The notes under the pieces: generated by a model
Database searches by the model: none
The model's input: the letters and a program-made list of their open reading frames with translations, nothing else
What the model was told of the DNA's origin: nothing
From: Hermodarchaeum sp048939595
GTDB lineage: Archaea > Asgardarchaeota > Hermodarchaeia > Hermodarchaeales > Hermodarchaeaceae
NCBI GenBank assembly: GCA_048939595.1
Contig: JBHLPI010000030.1
Coordinates: 1 to 20,399, forward strand
Length of the DNA stretch: 20,399 bases
Direction of reading: 5' to 3'
Shown here: positions 1 through 7,054 of the stretch, piece by piece
How positions within the stretch are numbered: the stretch's first letter is position 1
Layout of the letters: every line of letters begins with the position of its first letter
Translations under genes and position numbers: made by a program

Positions 1-2
1 TT

Positions 3-317
3 ACACTTCCACCCACCCTTGATCGAGAAGATGCCCTTGATGCTGAAACGGTCATTACGCAATCATTGAAGCATCTAAAACTTTCTGCCGTTGGTGATGG
101 ACAGAATACATCTGTAGATGAAGTGTATTGGGGGACTCGGGCGCCGCGGATTATCTTTCAGGTTAATGCGACGAATCAACCTCAGTCAGTCTCCTTAATG
201 GTTGCTAAACGGGCTGTGATTCGTGACCTATGGACTGGTGAGCAATTGACCCAGAAAGGTCCTCAGGAAATTGAGTTGAAGGCTCATGAGTTTCGTATCT
301 TTGAGGTGGTCCGATGA
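3..317 (+). CDS. 3' end of a gene: C-terminal beta domain, probably of a glycoside hydrolase
   Basis: The reading frame is open from base 3, so the gene begins outside the window and the TTG at 66 is an internal leucine codon. About 104 residues remain. The last 50 alternate hydrophobic strands (RIIFQVNATN, SVSLMV) with a turn motif AVIRDLWTGE and end in ELKAHEFRIFEV. This strand pattern with 'DLWTGE' is seen in the small C-terminal beta-sandwich domains that close many glycoside hydrolases (GH42-like and related). The catalytic part is not visible, so neither family nor substrate can be named. The stop overlaps the next ATG (ATGA, 314-317), which implies co-transcription and translational coupling with the downstream gene. 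It could also be the tail of another carbohydrate-active enzyme. Confidence 0.5.
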   Translation, partial: TLPPTLDREDALDAETVITQSLKHLKLSAVGDGQNTSVDEVYWGTRAPRIIFQVNATNQPQSVSLMVAKRAVIRDLWTGEQLTQKGPQEIELKAHEFRIFEVVR

Positions 318-1105
318 AGCGTCTTGATGAGAGTTATGAGTTTCAAAACGTGGAACCGGCGCATTGGTTCAACCTGATATCTACACTCCCCCAGTTTACT
401 AGTGATCGTGGAATCCTGTTCTTATTGTATCAGGACAGTGAAATTATTCATGCCTACCATTCCAAACAGGGTCTTCGACCTGATTTAACCGGTCCCTTCT
501 CAACTCCGTCGATTGAAGTTCAACAGATGCAGCAACGAGAAGGAATTGACGCTGTCTTTATGATAGAACAGGGACTAATCGTATACTTATTGGCAAAAAT
601 GCAAGCTGCCTTTACTCCTGAAATCGATATTTTCCAATATCTTGAAATCGCCTATTCAAGTATTGAAGGGGAATTCAATCGACGGTTTCATGTTTTTCCC
701 CGTGAATTTTGGGAGAAAGGTCTATTCTCATTATTCAACCGAATTCGTGTTGTGCTAGATGAACTGCCCACGAATTTCGTGGGTGTCATCACAATCTTTG
801 AAGAAAAGACCATATGGGCAAGCCTCATTGTACAGGTTACTGATGGTCGAATCCAACGAATAACAACCACAAAAGCCTTCGAACCTCTTGAGTTCACCAT
901 TGATGATTGGCAATCAGATTATGGGAAATTGCTTGAAGTTGTGGCCCGCAAATTTGGGTCGCCAACCTTAGGATTTTTCACAGATGACGAAACCTTACGC
1001 TTTCTAATGCGAAGTGAAACACCACTTGAGTTCATTCGTCAAGCTCGGCGCACGAACCAGATTATCCTAGATCCGCTTCCGAACCGTATTCGAAACCAAC
1101 TATAA
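314..1105 (+). CDS. Hypothetical 263-aa cytosolic protein, possibly two related alpha/beta halves
   Basis: I do not recognise this protein. It starts at ATG 314 inside the stop of the previous gene, with a GAGGTGG ribosome site 5 bases upstream. There is no signal peptide or membrane helix. Two halves (about residues 23-130 and 150-255) each begin with a helix, then a hydrophobic hairpin (GILFLLYQDSEIIHAY and FVGVITIFEEKTIWASLIVQ), and end in an acidic helical stretch. This could be an old duplication of a small alpha/beta sensory-type fold such as roadblock or longin, but no diagnostic motif proves it. Coupling to the upstream gene suggests a shared task. It ends 3 bases before the convergent protease gene. 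Confidence 0.75.
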   Translation: MKRLDESYEFQNVEPAHWFNLISTLPQFTSDRGILFLLYQDSEIIHAYHSKQGLRPDLTGPFSTPSIEVQQMQQREGIDAVFMIEQGLIVYLLAKMQAAFTPEIDIFQYLEIAYSSIEGEFNRRFHVFPREFWEKGLFSLFNRIRVVLDELPTNFVGVITIFEEKTIWASLIVQVTDGRIQRITTTKAFEPLEFTIDDWQSDYGKLLEVVARKFGSPTLGFFTDDETLRFLMRSETPLEFIRQARRTNQIILDPLPNRIRNQL

Positions 1106-1108
1106 GAA

Positions 1109-2065
1109 TTAGGTTAGGATTTTTCGTTTTTGAATAACAACTGCACCTACAACAAGTATCATTATAGCTACACACACAATACTTAGGATCATGCCCACTT
1201 CAATAGGAAGCACCCAAGGAGCCATTATTGGAGGAGCGCCAGTTTCAATTTTTAGGGAGAAATTACCTTCATAAGTATCGTCAATAACTGGGGAAGGGGC
1301 TGTATTGTTACACATATCAGCGAATTCAGGAAACGCGGGAAAAACGGTTGTAGAGATGTAATTTCGGCTTAGAGGTGCAGCAAAAAAGAAGGCTTCTTCC
1401 ATGGTCACTTCTCCATCGATATCCCTATCAGCTGATACATTTAGTAAGGCATTGGTCAGGTAATGATTGAAAACCTCTCCAATTATTGGCAATCCCTCTT
1501 CAGGTAATCCTGCCCAAGAATACTCATTGGCTTCAGATGAGGAAATGTGTACATGAGGCGCCTCATCATCATAAAGGGATTGAATGAAAAGCTCTGATGA
1601 ACATGCAGAAGCAATGAAGATTTTTTCTTGACTCTGGAGATTCTTCCAGTGGTTCGGAAACCAGGTTTGCCAATTGATTTCTTGGAGGAGATAGTTGCCA
1701 TGGGCAAAAACAAACCATAACACAACATCATTCGCATCAGCGTTTGCCACTAGGAAATCAAAGGCTGCTAAGCCAACCTGCTGATCGATAAGGCCTTGAT
1801 AAATTATGATGTGATGGGTCTGCCAGCCCAGAGTCCGAAGAGTGCTATTCCATTTTCTGGTATCACTGTAACCGGTTTCCAGATTGGATCCAGATGGGTA
1901 GCAATTCATTTCCATCAGCACTGCCCATCCCTCTCGCGGATCTTCGGGGGGTTGAAAGCTGGTGCAGGTATGGTTGGAGACAAGAAAACTGAAGGAGCTT
2001 AGTGAGCTCAGAAGAATGGAAATGACAAAGAGCCAACGAATTTTGTTTTGTATCTTAAAGTTCAC
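1109..2065 (-). CDS. Secreted, membrane-anchored caspase/legumain-like (peptidase C13, clan CD) cysteine protease
   Basis: The start is GTG at 2065, 8 bases behind an AGGAG site; a TTG one codon upstream (2068) is possible. Order (numbering from GTG): signal segment about 11-29; a clan CD core with a hydrophobic strand ending in FVFAHG (catalytic His about 122) and a second strand ending in IASAC (catalytic Cys about 155); an EF-hand-type loop DRDIDGEVTMEE about 213-224 with Asp at 1, 3 and 5, Gly at 6 and Glu at 12; then a C-terminal helix about 284-311 followed by QKRK. His-Gly and Ala-Cys after beta strands is the catalytic dyad arrangement of legumain/C13 and caspase-like peptidases, and archaeal members often carry such an Asp-rich loop. 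Topology implies an extracellular enzyme held by its C-terminus. Substrate unknown. It is a single gene with its own upstream region. Confidence 0.8.
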   Translation of the reverse strand: MNFKIQNKIRWLFVISILLSSLSSFSFLVSNHTCTSFQPPEDPREGWAVLMEMNCYPSGSNLETGYSDTRKWNSTLRTLGWQTHHIIIYQGLIDQQVGLAAFDFLVANADANDVVLWFVFAHGNYLLQEINWQTWFPNHWKNLQSQEKIFIASACSSELFIQSLYDDEAPHVHISSSEANEYSWAGLPEEGLPIIGEVFNHYLTNALLNVSADRDIDGEVTMEEAFFFAAPLSRNYISTTVFPAFPEFADMCNNTAPSPVIDDTYEGNFSLKIETGAPPIMAPWVLPIEVGMILSIVCVAIMILVVGAVVIQKRKILT

Positions 2066-2103
2066 CAAGAAAGCTCCTACACCTTATTATGAATAGGTTG
2101 TTG

Positions 2104-2115
2104 TTGAAGCTTCAA
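2104..2115. promoter_or_regulatory. Perfect 12-bp palindrome upstream of the protease gene, candidate operator
   Basis: TTGAAGCTTCAA is a perfect inverted repeat about 40-50 bases upstream of the GTG start. On the minus strand it directly follows an AT-rich AAAAAATTTT stretch that could be the TATA region; a second TATA-like CATAATAA lies closer to the gene (about 2084-2091). A dimeric regulator could bind here. Function is inferred from position and symmetry only. Confidence 0.35.
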
Positions 2116-2130
2116 AATTTTTTGGTCTTG

Positions 2131-2147
2131 ACAAAGAAAAAAGAGAG
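2131..2147 (-). terminator. Probable T-rich terminator of the ABC operon
   Basis: On the minus strand, about 75-90 bases beyond the ATPase stop, the sequence reads CTCTTTTTTCTTTGT. Archaeal transcription commonly ends at such T-rich tracts without needing a hairpin. It separates the ABC operon from the protease gene transcribed in the same direction. Confidence 0.35.
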
Positions 2148-2222
2148 GAACTGCCCAGAGCACGACCCAGCAAAACAGCTTAGAGTTTTTCGAGACAAAT
2201 ATTTCACTTTATACATTTTTCT

Positions 2223-3107
2223 TTATACTCCAAGTCGGTGCAGCTCATCGTAAAGAACCTGTTTGATTGAACTCAGGTTTTGCCGTTGTTCAGTATATTT
2301 CTCACTGCTCATGGTTTCCTTACGCATCGATTCATCTAATTGGCTCAAAGCCTTTTCAACATCTACAAGTCGTGCACGCAAGAAGTTTCGAATGTCCTCT
2401 ATGTCACCTTCACCTCTCAATGGCTCAGGTCGAAATATACCTGTAATTAGTCCGTCCATCATTCGAAGAACTCGACCCCCAATTCGGGCCACAGCCGGAT
2501 CATGAGTCACCAATAAAATCGTCTTAGACTGCTCTTCATGAATCTGTCGAAGATAATCCACAATTTCTTGCGCCGTTTCAGTATCCAATTCACCCGTCGG
2601 TTCATCAGCTAAAATTAATGGAGGGTCATTGGCTAGCGCTGCAGCAATCGCCACCCGTTGCAACTCTCCCCCACTTAGCTCATATGGTCGGTGACGCCGT
2701 CGATTTTCCAGATTCATTGCACTCAGCAACTCATTGACCCGCATTTCACGTTCGTGAGACGGCATATCCAACGTTATCATGGGCAGGGCAATATTCTCCG
2801 CCGCCGACAGGAACGACACCAGGTTCAGAGTTTGAAACACATGACCCACATTCCTTAATCGATAGTCAGACAAGGCCTCTTCCGTCAAATCCGTAACCAT
2901 TACATCTCCCACCTTGACGCTGCCTGTAGTCGGTGGGAGTAGCCCTCCAATAATCGAAAGTAACGTAGTTTTTCCACTCCCGGACGGTCCAATAAGCGAC
3001 ACCAATTCGCCTTCTTCAATGACTATCGATAACCCACGCAACGCACGAACCTCAATGTCCGTCATTTTATAGACCTTCCACAATTCATCGATTTGGATAA
3101 ACGTCAC
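2223..3107 (-). CDS. ABC transporter ATP-binding protein, MacB/LolD type, with C-terminal helical extension
   Basis: This is the cytoplasmic ATPase that powers the FtsX-type permease encoded just upstream. Walker A GPSGSGKTT (about 40-48), Q-loop region VFQTLNL (about 90-96), signature LSGGELQRVAIA (about 144-155), Walker B LILADEPTGELD (about 164-175) and H-loop THD (201-203) are all intact, and the DEPTGELD form is typical of the MacB/LolD/FtsE group. Usual length is about 225-240 residues. Here residues about 232-294 form an extra charged helical tail containing KETMSSEKYTEQRQNL, which resembles C-terminal motifs of two other proteins in this window. The start is GTG 3107 with GGAAGG 7 bases upstream, and the gene begins 3 bases after the permease stop. 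The substrate of the pair is unknown. Confidence 0.92.
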   Translation of the reverse strand: MTFIQIDELWKVYKMTDIEVRALRGLSIVIEEGELVSLIGPSGSGKTTLLSIIGGLLPPTTGSVKVGDVMVTDLTEEALSDYRLRNVGHVFQTLNLVSFLSAAENIALPMITLDMPSHEREMRVNELLSAMNLENRRRHRPYELSGGELQRVAIAAALANDPPLILADEPTGELDTETAQEIVDYLRQIHEEQSKTILLVTHDPAVARIGGRVLRMMDGLITGIFRPEPLRGEGDIEDIRNFLRARLVDVEKALSQLDESMRKETMSSEKYTEQRQNLSSIKQVLYDELHRLGV

Positions 3108-3110
3108 ATC

Positions 3111-5915
3111 TTAACCTTCCCGAAAAACCAGTTGCTCCCGTTGTAAGATGACATGCGTTCGATACAACAAGGGAATGAGAAACAAGGCAAGGACAATGAT
3201 GATACTCAGAAGCAGGAAGAACTGCGCGGGCCACTCAAAGACCAAACGCCGTGGAACTCCGCCAAGGAATAATCGGTTGAGAACGAGTGTAATCCCATAG
3301 GTTGTTATGATGCCAACAAACAACCCCAGTCCACACACAAGTATACCAATCACTCCGAATTCTATGAGCAGAACCTTTCTCACACTTGTCCGGCGCACGC
3401 CTCGAATATGTAGAATCCTGAGATCGTCAGTTCGTTGGGATAAGGCGTATTCCACCATAACCACCGTTCCGATTGCCCAAAGAAGGATGGCACCAATAAT
3501 AGCTAATCGTTGAAAATCCAAGAATGCACGCGCTAGGGGCATGGTGCGCCATGCCGATAATTCTTCACTGAAGAAGCGCACCGCTAAAAGATTGGGAATA
3601 TCAAGTGCATTTATCTGGGCTTGAATTTGTTCTTGAGACCTGAAGGGCTCTAACTTGAGAAGAATCGCAGGCTCCGAATCTTCTGATAAGTTGTATAGTG
3701 TCAGAGCTGAATCCCAGGACATAATGTTTGGCCAAAAAGGTGTGACTGTCATAAATCCAATCACGGTCATCTCGACGAGTGTTCCATTGGGGTTCCAATC
3801 AGGATAAATTGAAAAGGTGCGATTAAAACCTATGTTCTCTTCTGCAATTAAATAGCTGGTAAATAGAACGGTATCAGGGCTTTCTTGCATCGTTGTCATG
3901 AAGTTCTCTGGGGTATCGCCCACAAACCACCCCTCTTCATAATAAGCTGTCGATAACCATGTCTGGGGGTCGATTGCCAAGAAATGAAATGTACTCGACA
4001 CAGCAGGGTGAAAGCTGGTCTCATTTCTGACTTTGAAGAACATGATGGGTGTTACACCTTCAACGCCTTCAAGACCCTGCAGTCCCTGAAGTGTGGTTGT
4101 AAGATTGGTCAGATCTTGTAATTCCACTCGAACATCGGCCCCAATATCGGTGGCAAGACTGCGATGTTGAAACTCCATTTCAGATGTAAGTAAACCAATG
4201 GTTGAAACCACAAAACTGAATACTAGAAGTAAGAGCAACACCATTGATCCCATCTGTCTTCGACGGATTCCAAAATCTCGGGACGCTAACTGTCCGAAGT
4301 ACCCAAATAGGCGTTGCGCTGTAATCTGAGCAAAACGTCCTAGTTGCTGGGAGTAGATAATGAAAAGTCCAACGAAGCCCACGATAAAAAACACAGGTCC
4401 CAGAACAGTCAAGGCAATATCGAAATAGAGGTACGCCGTAAAGAGCCACCCACCGATTAATCCAATAGGAATATTCGCTTGATACAGAATGTCATCTAGA
4501 ACTAGTGATGGAAAGGGAATGCCAAATAACCAAAAAAAGAGCCGGTAACCCCCTAGAAGTAGCAGTAGCCAAAGCGTAATACGCACACTACGCCGAACCG
4601 GTCCCAGAGAGAGTACATCCGCTGTGAGAATTGAATTGACGGGTTGTTGCAAAAATCCTCTCAATTCAATAACTATCGGTAATAACAGCGTAACTAGAAT
4701 GAGACCGAACGTTAATAGGAGCACAGGCCACGGTGCCAGTGTGAGAGCTACCTGCGGTGGATATCCCAGCAACATAAGGATAAGCGAACCCAAGAGTGGT
4801 CCGATAAATATAGCGGTGATCATTGCAACTGTTGCTAAGAAGATGAGCTCAATGAGTTGCATTCGAATGAGTCGTTTGTTACTCATCCCTTTGGCTAAGA
4901 GTAGACCAAACTCTCGGTGGCGTAGATTAATGAGGGTTTTTCCGATTTCATAGTTGAGAATCATGGCCAATCCAAAGATAAGCAATGATGCAATTGCGGC
5001 ACTTTCAACCAGTTGTATGCCAAAGGGTCGGATGCGTTCTAGGGCATCCCGGACATAATTCCTGGTTTGCATATTCCATGGTAGGAGGAGTTGATTGAGT
5101 GATGTATCGATTTGTTGTAACGTGGCAATCGTACCCGCTACGTCGGCGGGGCTCAGGATTTGATTTAGATTGAGATTCACCAACACGCGACCATCAATGG
5201 AACTGTGATATCCCTGGCTTGAATAGTGTTCCATCAGGGGTTGGAGTGTCAGCTCCCAACTTGTAACGAGAATATCGTTTACTTCTTCGGGGCGCGGAAA
5301 GAGAGGTTCTTCACCCCAGACTCCGTATGGAATCGTGAGATTGTCCAAGGCGATATTTCGGGTAGCGCTACTCAACTCAACAAAGCCGACAACGGTTACA
5401 TTGAGGTAGGATGTGTTGGGAGACCATGGAACTGTGAAATACTTGATGGGGACAGATATCCTGCTCCCCCAGGTGTAGCTGGCGGCATTCGGTGAGCGAA
5501 TATCGATGTAAGTCTCATTTGCGGCGAGGGCCAAGTTACCTGACACGATCCGTATTTCATCATGGAACGTTGTGTCTTCCGGAAAGCCAACCATCTCATA
5601 ATTAATGGGAGAGTAGCCGACACGTTGCGCCCAGTTCACGTAGGGTTGCGCTTGAATGGTTTCACAAATGTCACGCAAGTCTGAGTCGAAGAGGAAGGAC
5701 TGATTGTTCGTGGAGGTTTCTTCGATGCTGATGTGGATAGGCGTCTTCGTGAGAGGTCCGGCAACGGTTATGGCTAAGAAGCCTTCACCCATAGCATTCA
5801 TGGCGAGGAAAAGACAAGCAGCAAGCGTGCTACTCACGAGGAGGAGGAGGGTTTGACGGGGTTTGCGTCGAAATCTCTTCAGGGCGTACCCGAACGTTAT
5901 CGTCCTTTGAGTCAA
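3111..5915 (-). CDS. ABC transporter permease, FtsX/MacB family, 934 aa, two FtsX modules
   Basis: Large membrane subunit of the ABC system. Residues about 17-45 form an N-terminal helix after a basic segment (KRFRRKPRQ), followed by an exported domain of about 250 residues. A block of three helices (about 308-425) and further helices (about 450-550) precede a second helix-exported domain-helices unit in which the last helices surround the FtsX signature region DLRILHIRGVRRTSVRKVLL. About ten membrane helices and two large outer domains match the duplicated-FtsX architecture of lipoprotein- or peptide-handling exporters. The start is TTG 5915; an in-frame TAG lies 24 bases upstream and GAGGGA sits 6 bases before the TTG, so no other start fits. 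First gene of a two-gene operon. What it moves or pulls from the membrane is unknown. Confidence 0.9.
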   Translation of the reverse strand: MTQRTITFGYALKRFRRKPRQTLLLLVSSTLAACLFLAMNAMGEGFLAITVAGPLTKTPIHISIEETSTNNQSFLFDSDLRDICETIQAQPYVNWAQRVGYSPINYEMVGFPEDTTFHDEIRIVSGNLALAANETYIDIRSPNAASYTWGSRISVPIKYFTVPWSPNTSYLNVTVVGFVELSSATRNIALDNLTIPYGVWGEEPLFPRPEEVNDILVTSWELTLQPLMEHYSSQGYHSSIDGRVLVNLNLNQILSPADVAGTIATLQQIDTSLNQLLLPWNMQTRNYVRDALERIRPFGIQLVESAAIASLLIFGLAMILNYEIGKTLINLRHREFGLLLAKGMSNKRLIRMQLIELIFLATVAMITAIFIGPLLGSLILMLLGYPPQVALTLAPWPVLLLTFGLILVTLLLPIVIELRGFLQQPVNSILTADVLSLGPVRRSVRITLWLLLLLGGYRLFFWLFGIPFPSLVLDDILYQANIPIGLIGGWLFTAYLYFDIALTVLGPVFFIVGFVGLFIIYSQQLGRFAQITAQRLFGYFGQLASRDFGIRRRQMGSMVLLLLLVFSFVVSTIGLLTSEMEFQHRSLATDIGADVRVELQDLTNLTTTLQGLQGLEGVEGVTPIMFFKVRNETSFHPAVSSTFHFLAIDPQTWLSTAYYEEGWFVGDTPENFMTTMQESPDTVLFTSYLIAEENIGFNRTFSIYPDWNPNGTLVEMTVIGFMTVTPFWPNIMSWDSALTLYNLSEDSEPAILLKLEPFRSQEQIQAQINALDIPNLLAVRFFSEELSAWRTMPLARAFLDFQRLAIIGAILLWAIGTVVMVEYALSQRTDDLRILHIRGVRRTSVRKVLLIEFGVIGILVCGLGLFVGIITTYGITLVLNRLFLGGVPRRLVFEWPAQFFLLLSIIIVLALFLIPLLYRTHVILQREQLVFREG

Positions 5916-5945
5916 CCACCGTCCCTCACATTTATCCTATACGGA

Positions 5946-5956
5946 TAATATATTGA
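5946..5956 (-). promoter_or_regulatory. TATA-like box of the FtsX-type ABC operon
   Basis: The minus strand reads CAATATATTAT about 31-41 bases before the TTG start of the permease, in the 61-base gap behind the ARPP-1 gene. The spacing allows a very short leader carrying the GAGGGA ribosome site. Assigned by position and composition only. Confidence 0.45.
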
Positions 5957-5976
5957 AAAGTAAAAGTTTTACTAAA

Positions 5977-6840
5977 TCATATTTTTTCGAGACACAGGTG
6001 AATAAGGCGGTGATTCTTGTTCTGTAAGGTCCCAAGAATTTTTCCCTTCCATTGGGCAGTTCCTTGGCCTTCCTCGATATCCAGGTGCTGACTAAGACGC
6101 TGCACTTCTTGCAGCATCTTCACTCGAAGCGCTGCTACTTTCCGTGCTGATGTGGCTTTGGGGGCTGCAATTTCATACGCAAACCGACCAATCAAATGCT
6201 TGTGGAAGTGCCGATAAGTTTCGGGACTATCAAACACCTCAAGAGCTTGAACTTCGTCTTCACTTATTACGGCAAGTCCAATCTGGTGAGGGAGTGGTTG
6301 GATTCCTTTAATTGTCGCTTGGATTTCTTTTGCGGCTTTTTGCTGCACTACACTCAACCGGGATGAGTTCTCCGCTTTATCTAGTAGGGGTTTGCCTTCA
6401 ATAGTGGTATGTTTGAGTTTTTCTCGGTGTGCTTTGACCTTCATCCGGACGCGATCCTGAGCAGCGACTTCCCCTGCAATGGATGAGCCCCTAACACCTG
6501 GTGAGGCCACTATATAATGTTCGACATCGGTCATAAGACACTGGTATTGTCGAATTGGATGAACGTCATGGGTACATCGGCAAGGTAATTCGACTTTGGT
6601 TTTGGGAGGCACAAGATGACTCCCAATGATAATCCGAGATTGGGTTCCTTGAGCATGGACATCCATACCCGCGATAAAAAGAACTGACTTCGCAGCATTG
6701 TTTGTGGCCCAAACAGCATCTATCCGTCCAGAATCCTGGAGATTAACTAGCCCTTGTTCAAGGGCTTCGTGGACTGTAATATACTCCCTGGGATTATCCT
6801 CTTTCTCGGTGAGTATGGGAATATAATGGGCATTTCCCAC
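5977..6840 (-). CDS. ARPP-1 domain (DUF6569-type) protein; conserved N-terminus continues upstream to about 6928 out of frame
   Basis: The protein matches my recollection of the ARPP-1 domain (ARG and Rhodanese-Phosphatase-superfamily-associated Protein), a family of unproven function. Family-like blocks are EYITVHEALEQGLV (19-32), a strand-turn FIAGMDVHAQGTQSRIIIGS (55-74), LVPPKTKVELPCRC (76-89), and the closing QIGLAVISEDEVQALEVFDSPET (about 187-208, read in two parts). GTG 6840 is the first in-frame start, with GGGAG 11 bases upstream. However, the frame stays open for 27 more codons upstream to a TGA, and those codons encode ELSDLIETFDSFELGDPFPV, which resembles the helix and 'LGEP-x-HGN' strand that open ARPP-1 domains. 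None of those codons is a normal start; an ATG-GTG at 6928-6923 lies one base out of phase. See findings. No membrane helix; probably cytosolic. Confidence 0.85.
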   Translation of the reverse strand: MGNAHYIPILTEKEDNPREYITVHEALEQGLVNLQDSGRIDAVWATNNAAKSVLFIAGMDVHAQGTQSRIIIGSHLVPPKTKVELPCRCTHDVHPIRQYQCLMTDVEHYIVASPGVRGSSIAGEVAAQDRVRMKVKAHREKLKHTTIEGKPLLDKAENSSRLSVVQQKAAKEIQATIKGIQPLPHQIGLAVISEDEVQALEVFDSPETYRHFHKHLIGRFAYEIAAPKATSARKVAALRVKMLQEVQRLSQHLDIEEGQGTAQWKGKILGTLQNKNHRLIHLCLEKI

Positions 6841-6934
6841 TGGAAAAGGATCTCCCAGTTCAAAGGAATCGAAGGTTTCGATAAGGTCTGATAATTCCTG
6901 TTGTGTTTTAGTTATTCTTTTTCACCATTCCAAT

Positions 6935-6965
6935 ATGTAATATGTAATTTGTAATGTAATTACAT
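6935..6965. repeat. Array of 7-base direct repeats ending in a perfect 12-bp palindrome
   Basis: The plus strand carries ATGTAAT (6935-6941), ATGTAAT (6942-6948) and TTGTAAT (6949-6955), followed by ATGTAATTACAT (6954-6965), a perfect palindrome built from the same unit. The array lies between the TATA box of the ARPP-1 gene (about 6979-6986) and the candidate ATG at 6928, so it overlaps the expected transcription start. Repeated half-sites in this position suit a repressor operator. Function is inferred. Confidence 0.6.
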
Positions 6966-6977
6966 TCTTTACTGCAG

Positions 6978-6988
6978 GTATAAAAAGG
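6978..6988 (-). promoter_or_regulatory. TATA box of the ARPP-1 gene
   Basis: The minus strand reads CCTTTTTATAC, a strong archaeal TATA sequence. Transcription would begin about 25 bases downstream (near 6957), giving a leader of about 29 bases to the ATG at 6928, but about 117 bases to the GTG at 6840. This spacing favours a start near 6928. Confidence 0.55.
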
Positions 6989-7054
6989 TTTGCCCCAAAA
7001 GCCATTTTTTCCAAAATAGAGAACTGGAAAAAATCAAGCAGGAGGAGTAAACGC

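Noticed and set aside
66..317. Complete small gene starting at TTG 66
   Set aside because: The frame is open all the way to the window edge and the residues look like the tail of a larger enzyme, so it is a 3' partial gene.
6935..6965. CRISPR array or replication iterons
   Set aside because: The units are only 7 bases with no spacers, and they sit in a promoter; no initiator gene or origin features are nearby.
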